Of a stretch of 53,302 nucleotides of DNA, positions 9,610 through 20,032 are shown in pieces. The notes under the pieces are model-generated. The model saw only the letters and a list, made by a program, of their open reading frames with translations. It made no database searches and was not told the origin of the DNA. Made by a program: the position numbers and the translations under genes. Source of the stretch: Candidatus Iainarchaeum sp. (GTDB lineage: Archaea > Iainarchaeota > Iainarchaeia > Iainarchaeales > Iainarchaeaceae); contig JACQPB010000005.1 of NCBI GenBank assembly GCA_016202305.1, positions 1 through 53,302 on the forward strand. The letters are read 5' to 3'. Every line of letters starts with the position of its first letter. Within the stretch, counting starts at the first letter, position 1.

Positions 9610-10677
9610 ATGCGGACTTCAGGAATAGCTGTGCAGGCGAGGCAGGCAAACGGGATGCATGCCATGCTTGCGCAGAAACAGGTTTTCGACTACGGGAAAA
9701 AGCCGCTGCGAAGGGGCGGCTGCGTGGTGTTCCCGCTGAAAAAAGGCGCGGGGAAAAGCGCTGCCGCCATTGCAAGGGCGTTTCCCGGAGCCAGGCTCAC
9801 GCGGGCAGAATTCACGGAAAGGGAAGCGAAGCCGCGCACAATCAGGGAAGCTCTGCGGAAGAAGCTTTCCGCAAAGGAGCTCGCGCTAGTGCCGAGCTCA
9901 TTCGACCTGCTCGGCGACGTGGCCATAATCGAGTTGCCCAAAGGGATTGCGAAAAAGGCGAAGAAAATAGGTGAAGCGCTCATGCGCGTCAACAAGTCCG
10001 TGGAATCAGTATACCTCAAGACAGGGGCGCACAAGGGCGTTTTCAGGAGCGAGCCAGTGAGGCTTGTCGCTGGCAGGAGGAAGAAGTTCGCCACTTACAG
10101 GGAACATGGCTGCGTTTTCCGCGTCAGCATCGGGAAAGTTTTTTTTTCCCCGCGTCTCTCCACCGAGAGGAAGCGCATAGCCTCGCTCATAATGCCGGGC
10201 GAGAAAATCGCGGCGCTCTTCGCAGGAGTAGGGCCTTTTCCGATAGTGTTCGCGAAGAACTCCGGAATGGCCTCGGCCGCCGCAATCGAGCTCAACCCCG
10301 CGGCCGTGGATGACATGGAGGAGAACATCAGGCTCAACAAGGCGGAGAATAAGGTCGAGGCTGTCCTGGGCGACGTCAAGGGGCTCTCCCGCGACAAAAA
10401 CTTTGCAGGCCTCTTCGACCGCGCGGTGATGCCGCTTCCGAAAGGGGGCGAGGATTTCCTCGAGGACGCGATACGCTACATAAAGCCTTCAGGCGGTGTC
10501 GTGCACTATTACCAGTTCGTCAGCCGTGACGACCCTTACACCATCCCTTTGCGGCAGATTGCAGCGGCATGCGAAAAGTTGGGCCGGAAATTTGGCATCC
10601 TGTTCAGCAGGAAAGTGCGCGAGTACGCGCCGGACACAATCCAAGTCGTGGTTGATTTCAGGGTTTTCGAGGCCTGA
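9610..10677 (+). CDS. trm5: Class I SAM methyltransferase, Trm5-like tRNA (guanine37-N1) methyltransferase
   Basis: LFAGVGPFPIVFAKNSG...AIELNPAAVDDMEENIRLNKAENKVEAVLGDV; GGVVHYYQFVSRDD; VREYAPDTIQVVVDFRVF. Confidence 0.8.
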   Translation: MRTSGIAVQARQANGMHAMLAQKQVFDYGKKPLRRGGCVVFPLKKGAGKSAAAIARAFPGARLTRAEFTEREAKPRTIREALRKKLSAKELALVPSSFDLLGDVAIIELPKGIAKKAKKIGEALMRVNKSVESVYLKTGAHKGVFRSEPVRLVAGRRKKFATYREHGCVFRVSIGKVFFSPRLSTERKRIASLIMPGEKIAALFAGVGPFPIVFAKNSGMASAAAIELNPAAVDDMEENIRLNKAENKVEAVLGDVKGLSRDKNFAGLFDRAVMPLPKGGEDFLEDAIRYIKPSGGVVHYYQFVSRDDPYTIPLRQIAAACEKLGRKFGILFSRKVREYAPDTIQVVVDFRVFEA

Positions 10678-10850
10678 CATTTTTCCAGCTGGCTGATTGA
10701 AGTGGGTATATTTGCAGGAGCCCCAAATCTGGCCCCGAAAAAGCCTGAAACGTGAAGGGCGGTACAGATCCCTCCTTCTTGGTCCGTGCAGGAATAAGTG
10801 CATGGCCTCATTATGTTTGTTGTGGGTTTCGGGGCTTGTGCCTGCCCCGG

Positions 10851-11465
10851 CTAATGCTTTGATTTTGCAATTCCCAAGAGCCGGTTCCTGTGTGAAACTG
10901 CCAGACTTAATGAATTGTAAACTTTGTGCCACGAGACAAATAGGTTGCTTGATTTTCTCGCGGAAAACCTTTCAGAAAAATTCGGGACACTCATTTTTTG
11001 CAAAACTTGGGCTGTGAACACACTCAGGAAATCTTTTGTAATAGGTTCAAAAATTTCGCTCGCTGTTTGAATTCCAGCCAATATAAGGTTTGCGTATTCA
11101 TGTTCACTGCCTGCAGGTATTCCACCTTCAAAGAGGTTGTTTAATTGGCTCTCAATTATTTCACATTCTACCCTAAGCTGCGCCAGTTTTCTCGATATTT
11201 CCCCGATTATCTTTTTCTGTTCTTGGATAGGCCGTCTCATGAACCGCTTCGTTAAAAATTTCCTGGTAGGGAGTCCTAATTCGTAAGAGAGAAGTATTGC
11301 TTCAGGGCATATATTTGTCTCCGATTTTAGCTGGCGCATTAGTTGGCTTCTCCCCCTGTCATTTTGGCGTTTGGATGCTAGCGCTTCATCCACAATTGAA
11401 GTCGTTTCAGCAAGGTCACGCCGAATTTTTGAGGCATTGCTTCTGTTTGGGCGGAGTCTTCTCAT
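10851..11465 (-). CDS. Hypothetical protein (helical, AT-richer orphan ORF)
   Basis: 204-aa ORF, no recognised motif. Confidence 0.5.
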   Translation of the reverse strand: MRRLRPNRSNASKIRRDLAETTSIVDEALASKRQNDRGRSQLMRQLKSETNICPEAILLSYELGLPTRKFLTKRFMRRPIQEQKKIIGEISRKLAQLRVECEIIESQLNNLFEGGIPAGSEHEYANLILAGIQTASEIFEPITKDFLSVFTAQVLQKMSVPNFSERFSARKSSNLFVSWHKVYNSLSLAVSHRNRLLGIAKSKH

Positions 11466-11642
11466 AAAATCACTTCTGTATAGTTGAACATTTTAAATGA
11501 ATGCACAATGGGCTTATTGGTCAAACTGGTCATCGTCAAATGCCATTATAATGCCTTAAAATGGCCAAATAGGCCAGTTGCGTGTGAATGAACGCAGTAC
11601 TGAGATTAACTTTTTAACCTCTTCTGGTGACAAATAAGGTGG

Positions 11643-13136
11643 ATGGATTTTACACAAATAGGCATTATTTTCGCCCTTTTCCTGATGCTGATTATCGGCC
11701 TGTATGCCGGAAGGAAAGTGAACGGAAAACTGGAGAATTACTTTGTCGCCGGCAGAAAACTGGCGGCCCCGGTAGTCGCGCTTGCGTTGGTTGGCCAGGC
11801 CATTGACGGCAATTCGACAATGGCAAATACAGGTCTGGCCTCGGAATTCGGGCTATGGGCCGGCGCAGTGCTCCCTATAGGGCTGGCTATATCCCTTCTG
11901 TTTTTGGGCAGGTTTTTTGCAAAGCCGCTCCATGAGATGAAGCTTCTCACCCTCGCGGATTTTTTCAGGCAAAAGTATGACAGGAAAATAGAGTTTATCG
12001 CTTCCATAATACTGCTTATCGGCTTCGGGTTCCTGCTTGCAGGCAACCTTGCTTCAATCGCCCTTCTCCTCGAAATCATTTTCCACGTCCAATATGGCAC
12101 GCTGGTGATAGCTCTCTCACTCTTCGTCTTGGCGTACATAATACTCGGCGGCATAATATCCGACATACTGACAGACACCCTGCAGGTCGGGTTTTTTGTG
12201 GTTGCCGTTGCACTCGCCTGCGGATTCCTTCTCTTCAGCAACAGCGGTCTCGGGGCATTCGCTTCGGAAAAAGGCCTGTCATTGATAAGTGTCACGCAGC
12301 TTCTCAACCCAGCGGAGGGCGCACTTGTCAACTGGGCAACGATCGTGGCGCTCGGCCTCGGGAATATCCTCGCAATTGATTTCGTCACGAGGATTCTATC
12401 AGCCAGGTCCCCGGAGGCAGCCAAGAACGGGTGCTATCTCGCCGCGGGAGGTACCATGCTGTTTGCGCTGCCATTTTCATTTTTCGCCATTTATGCGGCG
12501 GATTCCGGTATCAGCGCCGTTGAGGGCATACCTTTCTTTGTCACGTTTGCTGTGCAAACCTTTCCGCCCATCATCAACTTTATGCTTCTCGCTGCAATAG
12601 TCTCCATTGCCCTGTCAACGATTGACGGCGCAATGCTCAGCATGGGCAATATCTTCATGAGGAACGTGCTGGACATAAAGGAGGGCAGCGGCTCGGAGGA
12701 TGCGATGCTCTATTACGCAAGGATTTCGATTTTGCCGATAACCGCAGCTGCGATGCTCTTCGCGCTTCTCTTCCCGAATCCCGGCATAATGCTCACTGTT
12801 GCCTTCGATGTGCTGTTCGCCTCATGTCTCGTGCCTTTCGTGGCACCTTTTTTCGTGAAAAGGCCGAGCATCAATGCCGCGCTTGCAGCAATAATAGCCG
12901 GGGGAGTTGTCAGAATAGTTTTTGCGGTACTCACACCAACAACATTCGGCGTGGAAAACACTTTCTTCTATCTGGAAAACACTTTTATAACCGCTGAAAT
13001 GGACGGCCTCGGCACAATAATTTCCCCGATGGTTTCACTCGCGGCATTCGCTTTTGTCACATGGAGGGAAAATACAAAAAAGGTGACAGGTAATAGGCTG
13101 CTTTCCGGCCTACAGAAATTGTTTGATTTTTCGTGA
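11643..13136 (+). CDS. Sodium:solute symporter (SSS) family transporter
   Basis: AGRKVNGKLENYFVAGRKL, GQAIDGNSTMANTG, SIALSTIDGAMLSMGNIFMRNV; about 13 TM segments. Confidence 0.85.
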   Translation: MDFTQIGIIFALFLMLIIGLYAGRKVNGKLENYFVAGRKLAAPVVALALVGQAIDGNSTMANTGLASEFGLWAGAVLPIGLAISLLFLGRFFAKPLHEMKLLTLADFFRQKYDRKIEFIASIILLIGFGFLLAGNLASIALLLEIIFHVQYGTLVIALSLFVLAYIILGGIISDILTDTLQVGFFVVAVALACGFLLFSNSGLGAFASEKGLSLISVTQLLNPAEGALVNWATIVALGLGNILAIDFVTRILSARSPEAAKNGCYLAAGGTMLFALPFSFFAIYAADSGISAVEGIPFFVTFAVQTFPPIINFMLLAAIVSIALSTIDGAMLSMGNIFMRNVLDIKEGSGSEDAMLYYARISILPITAAAMLFALLFPNPGIMLTVAFDVLFASCLVPFVAPFFVKRPSINAALAAIIAGGVVRIVFAVLTPTTFGVENTFFYLENTFITAEMDGLGTIISPMVSLAAFAFVTWRENTKKVTGNRLLSGLQKLFDFS

Positions 13137-13144
13137 GTGGTCAT

Positions 13145-13588
13145 ATGAACGAAACCAAAAAGTCGCTGAGTTTTTCGCCGGAGCAGGCCAACATGCTCAA
13201 GCAAAACATAATCAAGAATGTGACTGCAGTGCTCGTGAGCATTGTCTTTGGCATATGGGTGTTCCCGCGCGTGCAGGCCGTTGACCCGGACTCGCTGATT
13301 AATGCGTTCTTTTTCCTGAGCATTTTCCCGCTGGGCGCAATGTTCGCCTATTTTGCATTCAATTACGGCGACACAAGGATCAGCATACTCATACACAGGG
13401 TATTTGCCGACGTTTCCTCGTTCATATTCCTCATCGTGATTTTCTGCTCATTAACGTTCGCCACCGTGCTTGGCATAATAGCTTATCCATCTTTCACGTT
13501 CCCCTTTATGGCGCTCTCGGCATTCCTGATACTCGGCTGCGTGGCCTATGACTTCTGGCAGTTCATGCTTGCGATAACCACGAAATAG
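13145..13588 (+). CDS. Hypothetical membrane protein, probable operon partner of the symporter
   Basis: TM-rich ORF directly downstream; ATG 13145. Confidence 0.6.
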   Translation: MNETKKSLSFSPEQANMLKQNIIKNVTAVLVSIVFGIWVFPRVQAVDPDSLINAFFFLSIFPLGAMFAYFAFNYGDTRISILIHRVFADVSSFIFLIVIFCSLTFATVLGIIAYPSFTFPFMALSAFLILGCVAYDFWQFMLAITTK

Positions 13589-13603
13589 GCGGATAAGGGC
13601 AGG

Positions 13604-14383
13604 TTATGGTTTTTTCGCGCTCAGGACAAAGAACTCTCCGTGGTCAGTGACTTCTACATGGAAGCCTTCCTGCAGGAGAAGCTTTCTCATCGGCTCGGGG
13701 TCAACGGTTTCGAGGCTCGCAAGCTCAGGGTCGCGCGCAAGCAGTGATTCGACCTCTCGGGTTATGTCTAGAACATCGGCCTGAAATGCTTTTGGATTTC
13801 CCATCAGCATTCCGCTTCGGATAAGGGCTTTTCTATCATTACGCATCGGCAGGTAAGTAGCTACCGTCTTTCTCCTGAATTCCTCCGGACTGACTTTTCG
13901 GTAATCAACAATCAGTATGGCATCGGCCATTCGCGCTATTTTCCTGAGGGTGCCAATCCGCCTATGTGGCTCTACATGGCCAAACACCTCGGCAGCCACG
14001 GCGAGGGAGATTTTTCCCGCATGAAAGCTTGGAGGGTTCCTTATGTCGCCATGCAGGACTTCGGCTGTCGGATGGGCTGCTCTCAGGCCCTGGACGATTT
14101 TGGGGCTTTGGTCCAGAAAAATCCTTTCCCTGAAAGGCAAATTGTGTATCAGGGGCGAGGTACCGGGCCCGATTTCCAGTGCTACCGCATTCCCTGGTTC
14201 AGGCACAAGGGCCTTTATCCTCGCCGCGAGCAATTCCCGGTTTTGCCGGGTTTCCTTTACAAATGATTGGAGCCTGTCACCTTCCACATAATGGCCCCCG
14301 GAAAACCATTTTCTTGCTTCAGGGCGCTTCAGGATTTCTCTTTTGCCGGGCCGTTTCACAATAATCCTAATCTTGGAACACAT
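13604..14383 (-). CDS. SAM-dependent methyltransferase
   Basis: AVALEIGPGTSPL... LDQSPKIVQGLRAAHPTAEVLHGDIRNP. Confidence 0.7.
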   Translation of the reverse strand: MCSKIRIIVKRPGKREILKRPEARKWFSGGHYVEGDRLQSFVKETRQNRELLAARIKALVPEPGNAVALEIGPGTSPLIHNLPFRERIFLDQSPKIVQGLRAAHPTAEVLHGDIRNPPSFHAGKISLAVAAEVFGHVEPHRRIGTLRKIARMADAILIVDYRKVSPEEFRRKTVATYLPMRNDRKALIRSGMLMGNPKAFQADVLDITREVESLLARDPELASLETVDPEPMRKLLLQEGFHVEVTDHGEFFVLSAKKP

Positions 14384-14434
14384 TAATTAGCTTTACCATG
14401 TTTCCGGGAGAGCCATATAAAATCATGGGAATTT

Positions 14435-14797
14435 TCATGGTTTTCTGTACCGTGGCAGCCTTCTCTGGAGGCGCGCCCTTGGCACGTTTTTCAGCCGCGC
14501 CATCTCCATCCGGTCCATGTGCATCGTGAATTTTTCTGCTATTTCAGCCCTTTTCTCTGGCGTAAGGGCGTACCGGTCCATGCCGACGGAGCGTATGGCT
14601 GCTACAACTTTCTGGATTGCCGCATCCAGCTTGCCTTCGTAAGTGGACGGCTGTGTCCTTCCGTGCTGGTATGCGGCAATCATTTCATTCATGGCCTCCT
14701 TAAATATTCTCATTGCCTGTGGGTCAGCTTCCACGCGCTGCACAATCTCATCAGGCAAACTTTTTCTAACCGCAATGTAATGTTCTTCCGGCATCAA
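14435..14797 (-). CDS. Hypothetical protein
   Basis: 120-aa ORF; no recognised family. Confidence 0.45.
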   Translation of the reverse strand: MMPEEHYIAVRKSLPDEIVQRVEADPQAMRIFKEAMNEMIAAYQHGRTQPSTYEGKLDAAIQKVVAAIRSVGMDRYALTPEKRAEIAEKFTMHMDRMEMARLKNVPRARLQRRLPRYRKP

Positions 14798-14880
14798 GCA
14801 CCCTCAGTCAGGCAATAGGACTTTTCGACACTGGCCTTAATAAAGCTTTTCGCGCTGTTCTTGTTGTTTGGGCGAGTCAG

Positions 14881-15519
14881 ATGAATCTTGTTCTTCTCGG
14901 TCCGCCGGGAACAGGGAAAGGCACCATAGCGAAGTTCATAGAGGTGCGCTTCGGGTGCGCGCACGTTTCCACCGGCGACCTCCTGCGCGATGAGGTGGCT
15001 TCCCGCACCGCTGTCGGCCTCGAGATAGAGCCGGTGATGAATTCTGGCGCCCTTGTTGATGACGCAATAGTCCTGAGGGTGCTTGAGAAGACGCTTGCGG
15101 GGCTGAAAGGCAAATCTTTCGTGCTTGACGGATTCCCGCGCACGCTGGAGCAGGGCGAAATCCTCGAGCCGCTGCTTGCGCGCCTCGGCATCGCACTCGA
15201 CCTCGTGCTCGAGATTGACTCGCCAGAGGAAATAATCGTGAAGAGGCTTTCTGCGCGCAGGCAGTGCGTTTCCTGCAAGCGGATTTACGGCCTTGACGTG
15301 CCTTCAAAGAATGAGGGCCTCTGCGACGAATGCGGCTCCCAGACAGTTCTCAGGAAGGACGACGAGCCGGAAGTGGTGAAGGAGAGGCTGAGGCTGTACA
15401 ATGACATAACGAGGCCCTTGAGTGACTTCTATTCAGGGAGGGGCCTTCTCAGGAAGATAGACGGTGACAGGACACTGCAGGAGATTTTCGCCGAGGTTGA
15501 GAAGCTGCTCTCGCCATAA
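14881..15519 (+). CDS. adk: Adenylate kinase with zinc-type LID
   Basis: GPPGTGKGT, DGFPRTLEQGE, LID Cys cluster CVSCKRIYG...CDECG. Confidence 0.94.
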   Translation: MNLVLLGPPGTGKGTIAKFIEVRFGCAHVSTGDLLRDEVASRTAVGLEIEPVMNSGALVDDAIVLRVLEKTLAGLKGKSFVLDGFPRTLEQGEILEPLLARLGIALDLVLEIDSPEEIIVKRLSARRQCVSCKRIYGLDVPSKNEGLCDECGSQTVLRKDDEPEVVKERLRLYNDITRPLSDFYSGRGLLRKIDGDRTLQEIFAEVEKLLSP

Positions 15520-15540
15520 CATTGGGATATGATTAAGCAG

Positions 15541-16338
15541 TTATGCATTAAGTTTGTAACCTAATGATTTTTTCCTCTTGTCGCGCAGCAGACTCCATGG
15601 ATAGTAATCATATCCTGCGGCCTTCATTATGTAGGAATTTAATGAACCAAGATAACCATATACCCTTAAAACTGAATCTAAATGCCCCCGCTTAACAGCC
15701 CCGAGATTTTGATGTGAAAACACTCCCAGCCCTTGCTCACGCCATTTACTCATTTTTTCAGGGTCGATCCCTGACTCGTGCTCCAACTTATCCATCTCTG
15801 CCTCTATAACTATATAAAGGTCGCATAATTCGCCGGCGTTTTTTTTAAAATCCGGGCTAAATTTATTGGAATGCTGCGCTTCTTTTATATCTTTTTCTAA
15901 TAATGGGTGTTCAGCGTCCCTTTCCCTCAATGCCTTTAAAATGGCTTTTTTTTCTTCTGGATCTATATCAAGCTTCCGCCTAATTTTTTGGATAAGGCTT
16001 AAGACATTTTCAATTACCTTCATGTCGCGAGGTGCCACCCCGGATTTCCTTAAATTATGGAAAAATACGCCCTTCAATCTTGGAATGAAGAATCCAAGAT
16101 GGCGGGAATGCAGGCTATGCCTGGGGTATATTTTTCTATATCCTTCAGGTACCGCCTTGCCAATAAAACCAGGTAAGCGCTTTTTCCCACTCATAGTTTG
16201 ATTAGCCTTTACGAAGATAGTCTCTGGAGTATAGGTTTTTTGATTCCTTTCAAGACTTTCGACTTTTTTCCCAACAGCGGCATAGGAGATATTTCGCATA
16301 AATACTAATAGCAAGTTGCCATTAATAAATTTAATCAA
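15541..16338 (-). CDS. Hypothetical protein (AT-richer orphan ORF)
   Basis: 265-aa ORF; no recognised family. Confidence 0.5.
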   Translation of the reverse strand: MIKFINGNLLLVFMRNISYAAVGKKVESLERNQKTYTPETIFVKANQTMSGKKRLPGFIGKAVPEGYRKIYPRHSLHSRHLGFFIPRLKGVFFHNLRKSGVAPRDMKVIENVLSLIQKIRRKLDIDPEEKKAILKALRERDAEHPLLEKDIKEAQHSNKFSPDFKKNAGELCDLYIVIEAEMDKLEHESGIDPEKMSKWREQGLGVFSHQNLGAVKRGHLDSVLRVYGYLGSLNSYIMKAAGYDYYPWSLLRDKRKKSLGYKLNA

Positions 16339-16361
16339 CTAAAACCTTTATTGATGACCGG

Positions 16362-17279
16362 GTGTTGCTTTTGCCAATTGTAGTTGTTGTAGGTACGATG
16401 GCCTTTGATGACGTGAAAACCCCTTTCGGGTCGGTGGATGGCGCGCTCGGTGGCTCCGCGACTTATGCGTCGCTCGCCTGCTCGCTTTTTGCAAGGCCCG
16501 GAATCGTCAGCGTCGTGGGCTCAGATTTCCCGGAAAAGCACATGGCCATGCTGAGGTCGAAGGGCGTCGACACGGGAGGCATAGAGGTAAAGCAGGGCGG
16601 GAAGACTTTCCACTGGAAGGGCGAATATGGCCTCGACCTCAATGACGCGAAGACTCTCCGCACCGACCTCAATGTGCTCGAGGGTTTCAAGCCCGTGGTT
16701 CCCGATGCTTTCCGCGGCGCCGATTTCCTTTTTCTCGGGAACATCGACCCGGAATTGCAGCTTGGCGTGCTCTCACAGATGAAGAAGAGGCCGAAGCTGG
16801 TCGTTGCCGACACCATGAACCACTGGATTTCCGCCAAGCGCGACAAGGTCATAGAGGTCGTGAACGAGGTAGACATCGCCCTGATGAACGAGCTCGAGGC
16901 GAGGCAGCTTTTCAGGACGCCGAACCTCAGGAAGGCCGCGATGGAGATTCTCGCCCTGAATTCCGAGATAGCGATAATAAAGAAGGGCGAGCATGGCTGC
17001 ATAGCATTTACGCGGAACTCGCATTTTGCCTGCCCAGGGTATCCTCTCGAAAACGTGCTTGACCCGACAGGCTCCGGCGACTGCTTCGGGGGCGCGCTGA
17101 TTGGTTATTTGGCAAAAACCCGCGACTTTTCGGAAAGGAACATGCGCAGGGCCATTGTGCACGCTTCCTGCGTGGCCTCGTTCAATGCCGAGGGCTTTTC
17201 AGTTGACAGGCTGAAGCGGGTCAAGATGAAGGACGTGAAGCGCAGGTACAGCGAATTCAGGGGTTTCGTGAGGTTCTAG
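16362..17279 (+). CDS. PfkB family carbohydrate/nucleoside kinase
   Basis: GGSATYASLACSLF, C-terminal signature DPTGSGDCFGGALIGYL. Confidence 0.88.
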   Translation: MLLLPIVVVVGTMAFDDVKTPFGSVDGALGGSATYASLACSLFARPGIVSVVGSDFPEKHMAMLRSKGVDTGGIEVKQGGKTFHWKGEYGLDLNDAKTLRTDLNVLEGFKPVVPDAFRGADFLFLGNIDPELQLGVLSQMKKRPKLVVADTMNHWISAKRDKVIEVVNEVDIALMNELEARQLFRTPNLRKAAMEILALNSEIAIIKKGEHGCIAFTRNSHFACPGYPLENVLDPTGSGDCFGGALIGYLAKTRDFSERNMRRAIVHASCVASFNAEGFSVDRLKRVKMKDVKRRYSEFRGFVRF

Positions 17280-17364
17280 CCTTTGATGCATGTGGCTTGG
17301 CCTTTCGGCCTTTGCACCCCAACCTTTTTATTGCTTTTCTGGTGCTTCTTCTAAGGTTGGTTGC

Positions 17365-18612
17365 ATGGATTATTCCGTCAAGGATATGAAGCTCGCCTCG
17401 CAGGGCGCGATGCAGCTGGAGTGGGCTGAGGCGCAGATGGGCGCCCTGCTCGATGTCCGGAAGAGGTTTGCGAAGGAAAAGCCGCTCAAGGGCCAGAGGG
17501 TAGGTATGGCCCTGCACGTCACCAAAGAGACTGGCATTCTCGTGCGCACGCTGATTGCAGGTGGCGCGAAGGTGGCAATAACCGGGTGCAATCCTTTGAG
17601 CACGCAGGATGATGTCGCGGCGGCGCTCGCGGACGAGGGCGTACATGTTTACGCAAAAAAAGGCGAGACGCGAGAGGAGTATTACGAGTACCTCAACAAG
17701 GTCCTCGATTTCTCCCCCACGGCGACGATTGATGATGGCCTCGACCTCGTCACCGAGATACATACCAAGCGCACAGGCCTTGTCGGGGATATAAAGGTCG
17801 GCACCGAGGAGACAACCACTGGCGTCATAAGGCTCAGGGCGATGGAGCGCGACAAGGCCATCAAGTACCCGGTAATTGCGGTGAACGACAACAAGACCAA
17901 GCATTTGTTCGACAATTATTACGGCACCGGCCAGAGCACTGTTGACGGCATACTGCGCGCAACCAACGTGCTCTTTGCAGGGAAGAATGTCGTCGTCATG
18001 GGTTATGGCGACTGCGGCAAGGGCGTCGCTTCCCGTGCACGCGGCCTCGGCAGCAACATCATCGTGGTCGAGGTTGACCCAGTGCGTGCGCTGCAGGCAA
18101 AGATGGATGGCTACTGGGTCATGACGCTCGAGCATGCGCTCCCGCTGGGCGACATTTTCATAACCGTCACGGGCAACAAGCATGCGATTCCGAAGGCCGC
18201 TTTCAGGAAGATGAAGAACGGGGCAATCCTCGCGAACTCAGGCCATTTCGATGTCGAGATTGATGTGAAGGGCCTCGAGGAGCTGGCAGTTTCGAAGAGG
18301 AGGCTGCGCTGGCAGTTGGACGAGTACACGCTCAAGGGCGGGAAGAAGCTCTACCTCTGCGCGGAAGGGCGCCTGGTCAACCTCGGCGCGGCGGAGGGGC
18401 ATCCATCCACTGTCATGTCCCTCAGCTTCTGCGGGCAGGCCCTTGCGCTGGAGTATGGCCTCAGGCACGACCTCAAGCCGGGCCTCCATGTCCTGCCTGA
18501 TTCGATTGACATGGAAATCGCGCGCCTCCAGCTCCGCGCAATGGGAATACGCACAGGCAGCCTCACGAAGGAGCAGGAAGCCTACCTCAACTCCTGGAAA
18601 GAAGGCACATAA
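17365..18612 (+). CDS. ahcY: Adenosylhomocysteinase
   Basis: GYGDCGKGVASRARGLG NAD-binding motif, ILANSGHFDVEID; ATG 17365 preferred to the track start. Confidence 0.94.
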   Translation: MDYSVKDMKLASQGAMQLEWAEAQMGALLDVRKRFAKEKPLKGQRVGMALHVTKETGILVRTLIAGGAKVAITGCNPLSTQDDVAAALADEGVHVYAKKGETREEYYEYLNKVLDFSPTATIDDGLDLVTEIHTKRTGLVGDIKVGTEETTTGVIRLRAMERDKAIKYPVIAVNDNKTKHLFDNYYGTGQSTVDGILRATNVLFAGKNVVVMGYGDCGKGVASRARGLGSNIIVVEVDPVRALQAKMDGYWVMTLEHALPLGDIFITVTGNKHAIPKAAFRKMKNGAILANSGHFDVEIDVKGLEELAVSKRRLRWQLDEYTLKGGKKLYLCAEGRLVNLGAAEGHPSTVMSLSFCGQALALEYGLRHDLKPGLHVLPDSIDMEIARLQLRAMGIRTGSLTKEQEAYLNSWKEGT

Positions 18613-18693
18613 GTATACATAACTGTTTTTGTGCTTTTGCCGCTAATTTTTAGGAATTTCGCCCAATTTGGGAAGCGTGAAAACCCCCCATAA

Positions 18694-18704
18694 ATTATAT
18701 ATAG
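18694..18704 (+). promoter_or_regulatory. TATA box upstream of scpA
   Basis: ATTATATATAG about 30 nt before ATG 18729. Confidence 0.5.
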
Positions 18705-18728
18705 CCTCCCGCCCTCGAATGTCTTAAC

Positions 18729-19511
18729 ATGAAAGCTATTGAAGAGGACGACATGGAGCTGCTCCAATCAGGGGAATCTGCCGCTGATTCAATGGTGGCC
18801 CTGCCTGACAAGGTTGACCTCGTGGACCTCATAGAGCAGCCCGCGTGGAAGACCATCCTCATAGAGCTCGTGAAGACCGAGCGCATGGACCCCTGGGAAA
18901 TAGACATCGCCGACCTGGCTAGCAAGTACCTCAAGAAAATCAATGCCCTGACAGGCAACGACCTCAGGCTTCCCGCAAACGCGATTCTCGCATCAGCCAT
19001 ACTCCTCAAGTTCAAGGCCAACGTGCTGCGCATAAGCGAGATTGAAGACGAGGAGGAATTCCTCGAAAAGCAAAAGCAGATGAGTGTTGAGGAGAGGGCG
19101 GAATTCGAGGCCATGCTGCCAGACCTGAAGAACATAAGGAAGATAAAGGAGGGCAAGGTCTCGCTCGACGAGCTTGTGCTCAGCATCGAAAAAATGCTCA
19201 ACAGCGCCAAGAAGACAAAGGACAGGAACATACTGCGCGAGCGCACGAAGTTCATAATTCCCGCGCACGACTTCGACATAGACAAGGCCATGGAGAAAGT
19301 CTACAAGTCAATAACCAAGGCAGCGGACTCCCAGGGCCTCGTGCTTTTCTCTAGGCTGGTGAAGGAAAGCGATACGAACGAAGGCATCGTGCGCACATTC
19401 ATACCGTGCCTCTTCCTGACCAACAAGGGCCGCATAAACATGTGGCAGGACGTTTTCTTCGGCGAAATTTTCCTGAGTCTGAATGCCGGAAATCAGGCGG
19501 AAAAAAGCTGA
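18729..19511 (+). CDS. scpA: Segregation and condensation protein A
   Basis: WEIDIADLASKYLKKI, LPANAILASAILLKFKANVL, C-terminal wHTH ending QDVFFGEIFLSLN. Confidence 0.88.
   Translation: MKAIEEDDMELLQSGESAADSMVALPDKVDLVDLIEQPAWKTILIELVKTERMDPWEIDIADLASKYLKKINALTGNDLRLPANAILASAILLKFKANVLRISEIEDEEEFLEKQKQMSVEERAEFEAMLPDLKNIRKIKEGKVSLDELVLSIEKMLNSAKKTKDRNILRERTKFIIPAHDFDIDKAMEKVYKSITKAADSQGLVLFSRLVKESDTNEGIVRTFIPCLFLTNKGRINMWQDVFFGEIFLSLNAGNQAEKS
19449..19511 (+). repeat. scpA 3'-end repeat, copy 1
   Basis: 63 nt; hand alignment gives 51/63 identical to 21449-21511. Confidence 0.8.
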
Positions 19512-19521
19512 TTTTATAATT

Positions 19522-19950
19522 TCATTTTTTCTTGAACAATTCTTTTTCGTATTGTGCAAGCCATTTTGCTACAAGTTTAAGCGCTTCTGTTTGCCTCATC
19601 CAGCTTGCATAGCTTTCCCCGTATTTTGTTTTTGAGTAGTGCCTGGATTTAGTGAAAAGAAAATTTTCTTTCCAAAGTTCCTTTTTGCTTTCAGCTATTT
19701 CCAGTGTGGCATCCTGCCATCTTGCCCTGAAATAGAAATGCTTTCGGAATATTGTTCCTTCTATTTGGACGGGCGCAGCAAAGCATGTTGTTTTGAGTTT
19801 AAGTGGCGAGAGGTAATCCTGCAGCGCTTTGTTTTTTTGAAACGCCTTGGAAATTTCTTTGAGCTTCTTTAGCCTTTGTTTTTTCGAGAGAGCTTTTTTT
19901 GCCATTACAAATTTTGAATGGCTGCTTTTAAATTCATATATTTTGGACAA
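19522..19950 (-). CDS. Hypothetical Lys-rich protein (AT-rich)
   Basis: 142-aa ORF inside the segment bounded by the two scpA ends. Confidence 0.55.
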   Translation of the reverse strand: MSKIYEFKSSHSKFVMAKKALSKKQRLKKLKEISKAFQKNKALQDYLSPLKLKTTCFAAPVQIEGTIFRKHFYFRARWQDATLEIAESKKELWKENFLFTKSRHYSKTKYGESYASWMRQTEALKLVAKWLAQYEKELFKKK

Positions 19951-19970
19951 TGACTAATAAACTTTGTAAC

Positions 19971-19996
19971 TTCATTTGCTGTTATTTCATTTGCTG
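19971..19996. repeat. Short direct repeat TTCATTTGCTG x2
   Basis: TTCATTTGCTG at 19971-19981 and 19986-19996. Confidence 0.7.
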
Positions 19997-20032
19997 GCCT
20001 GTTTTTTTTCTATTGAGCAATAATATGGTTTA

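Noticed and set aside
17257-18183. 308-aa minus-strand ORF opposite ahcY
   Set aside because: Antisense shadow; ahcY motifs are unambiguous.
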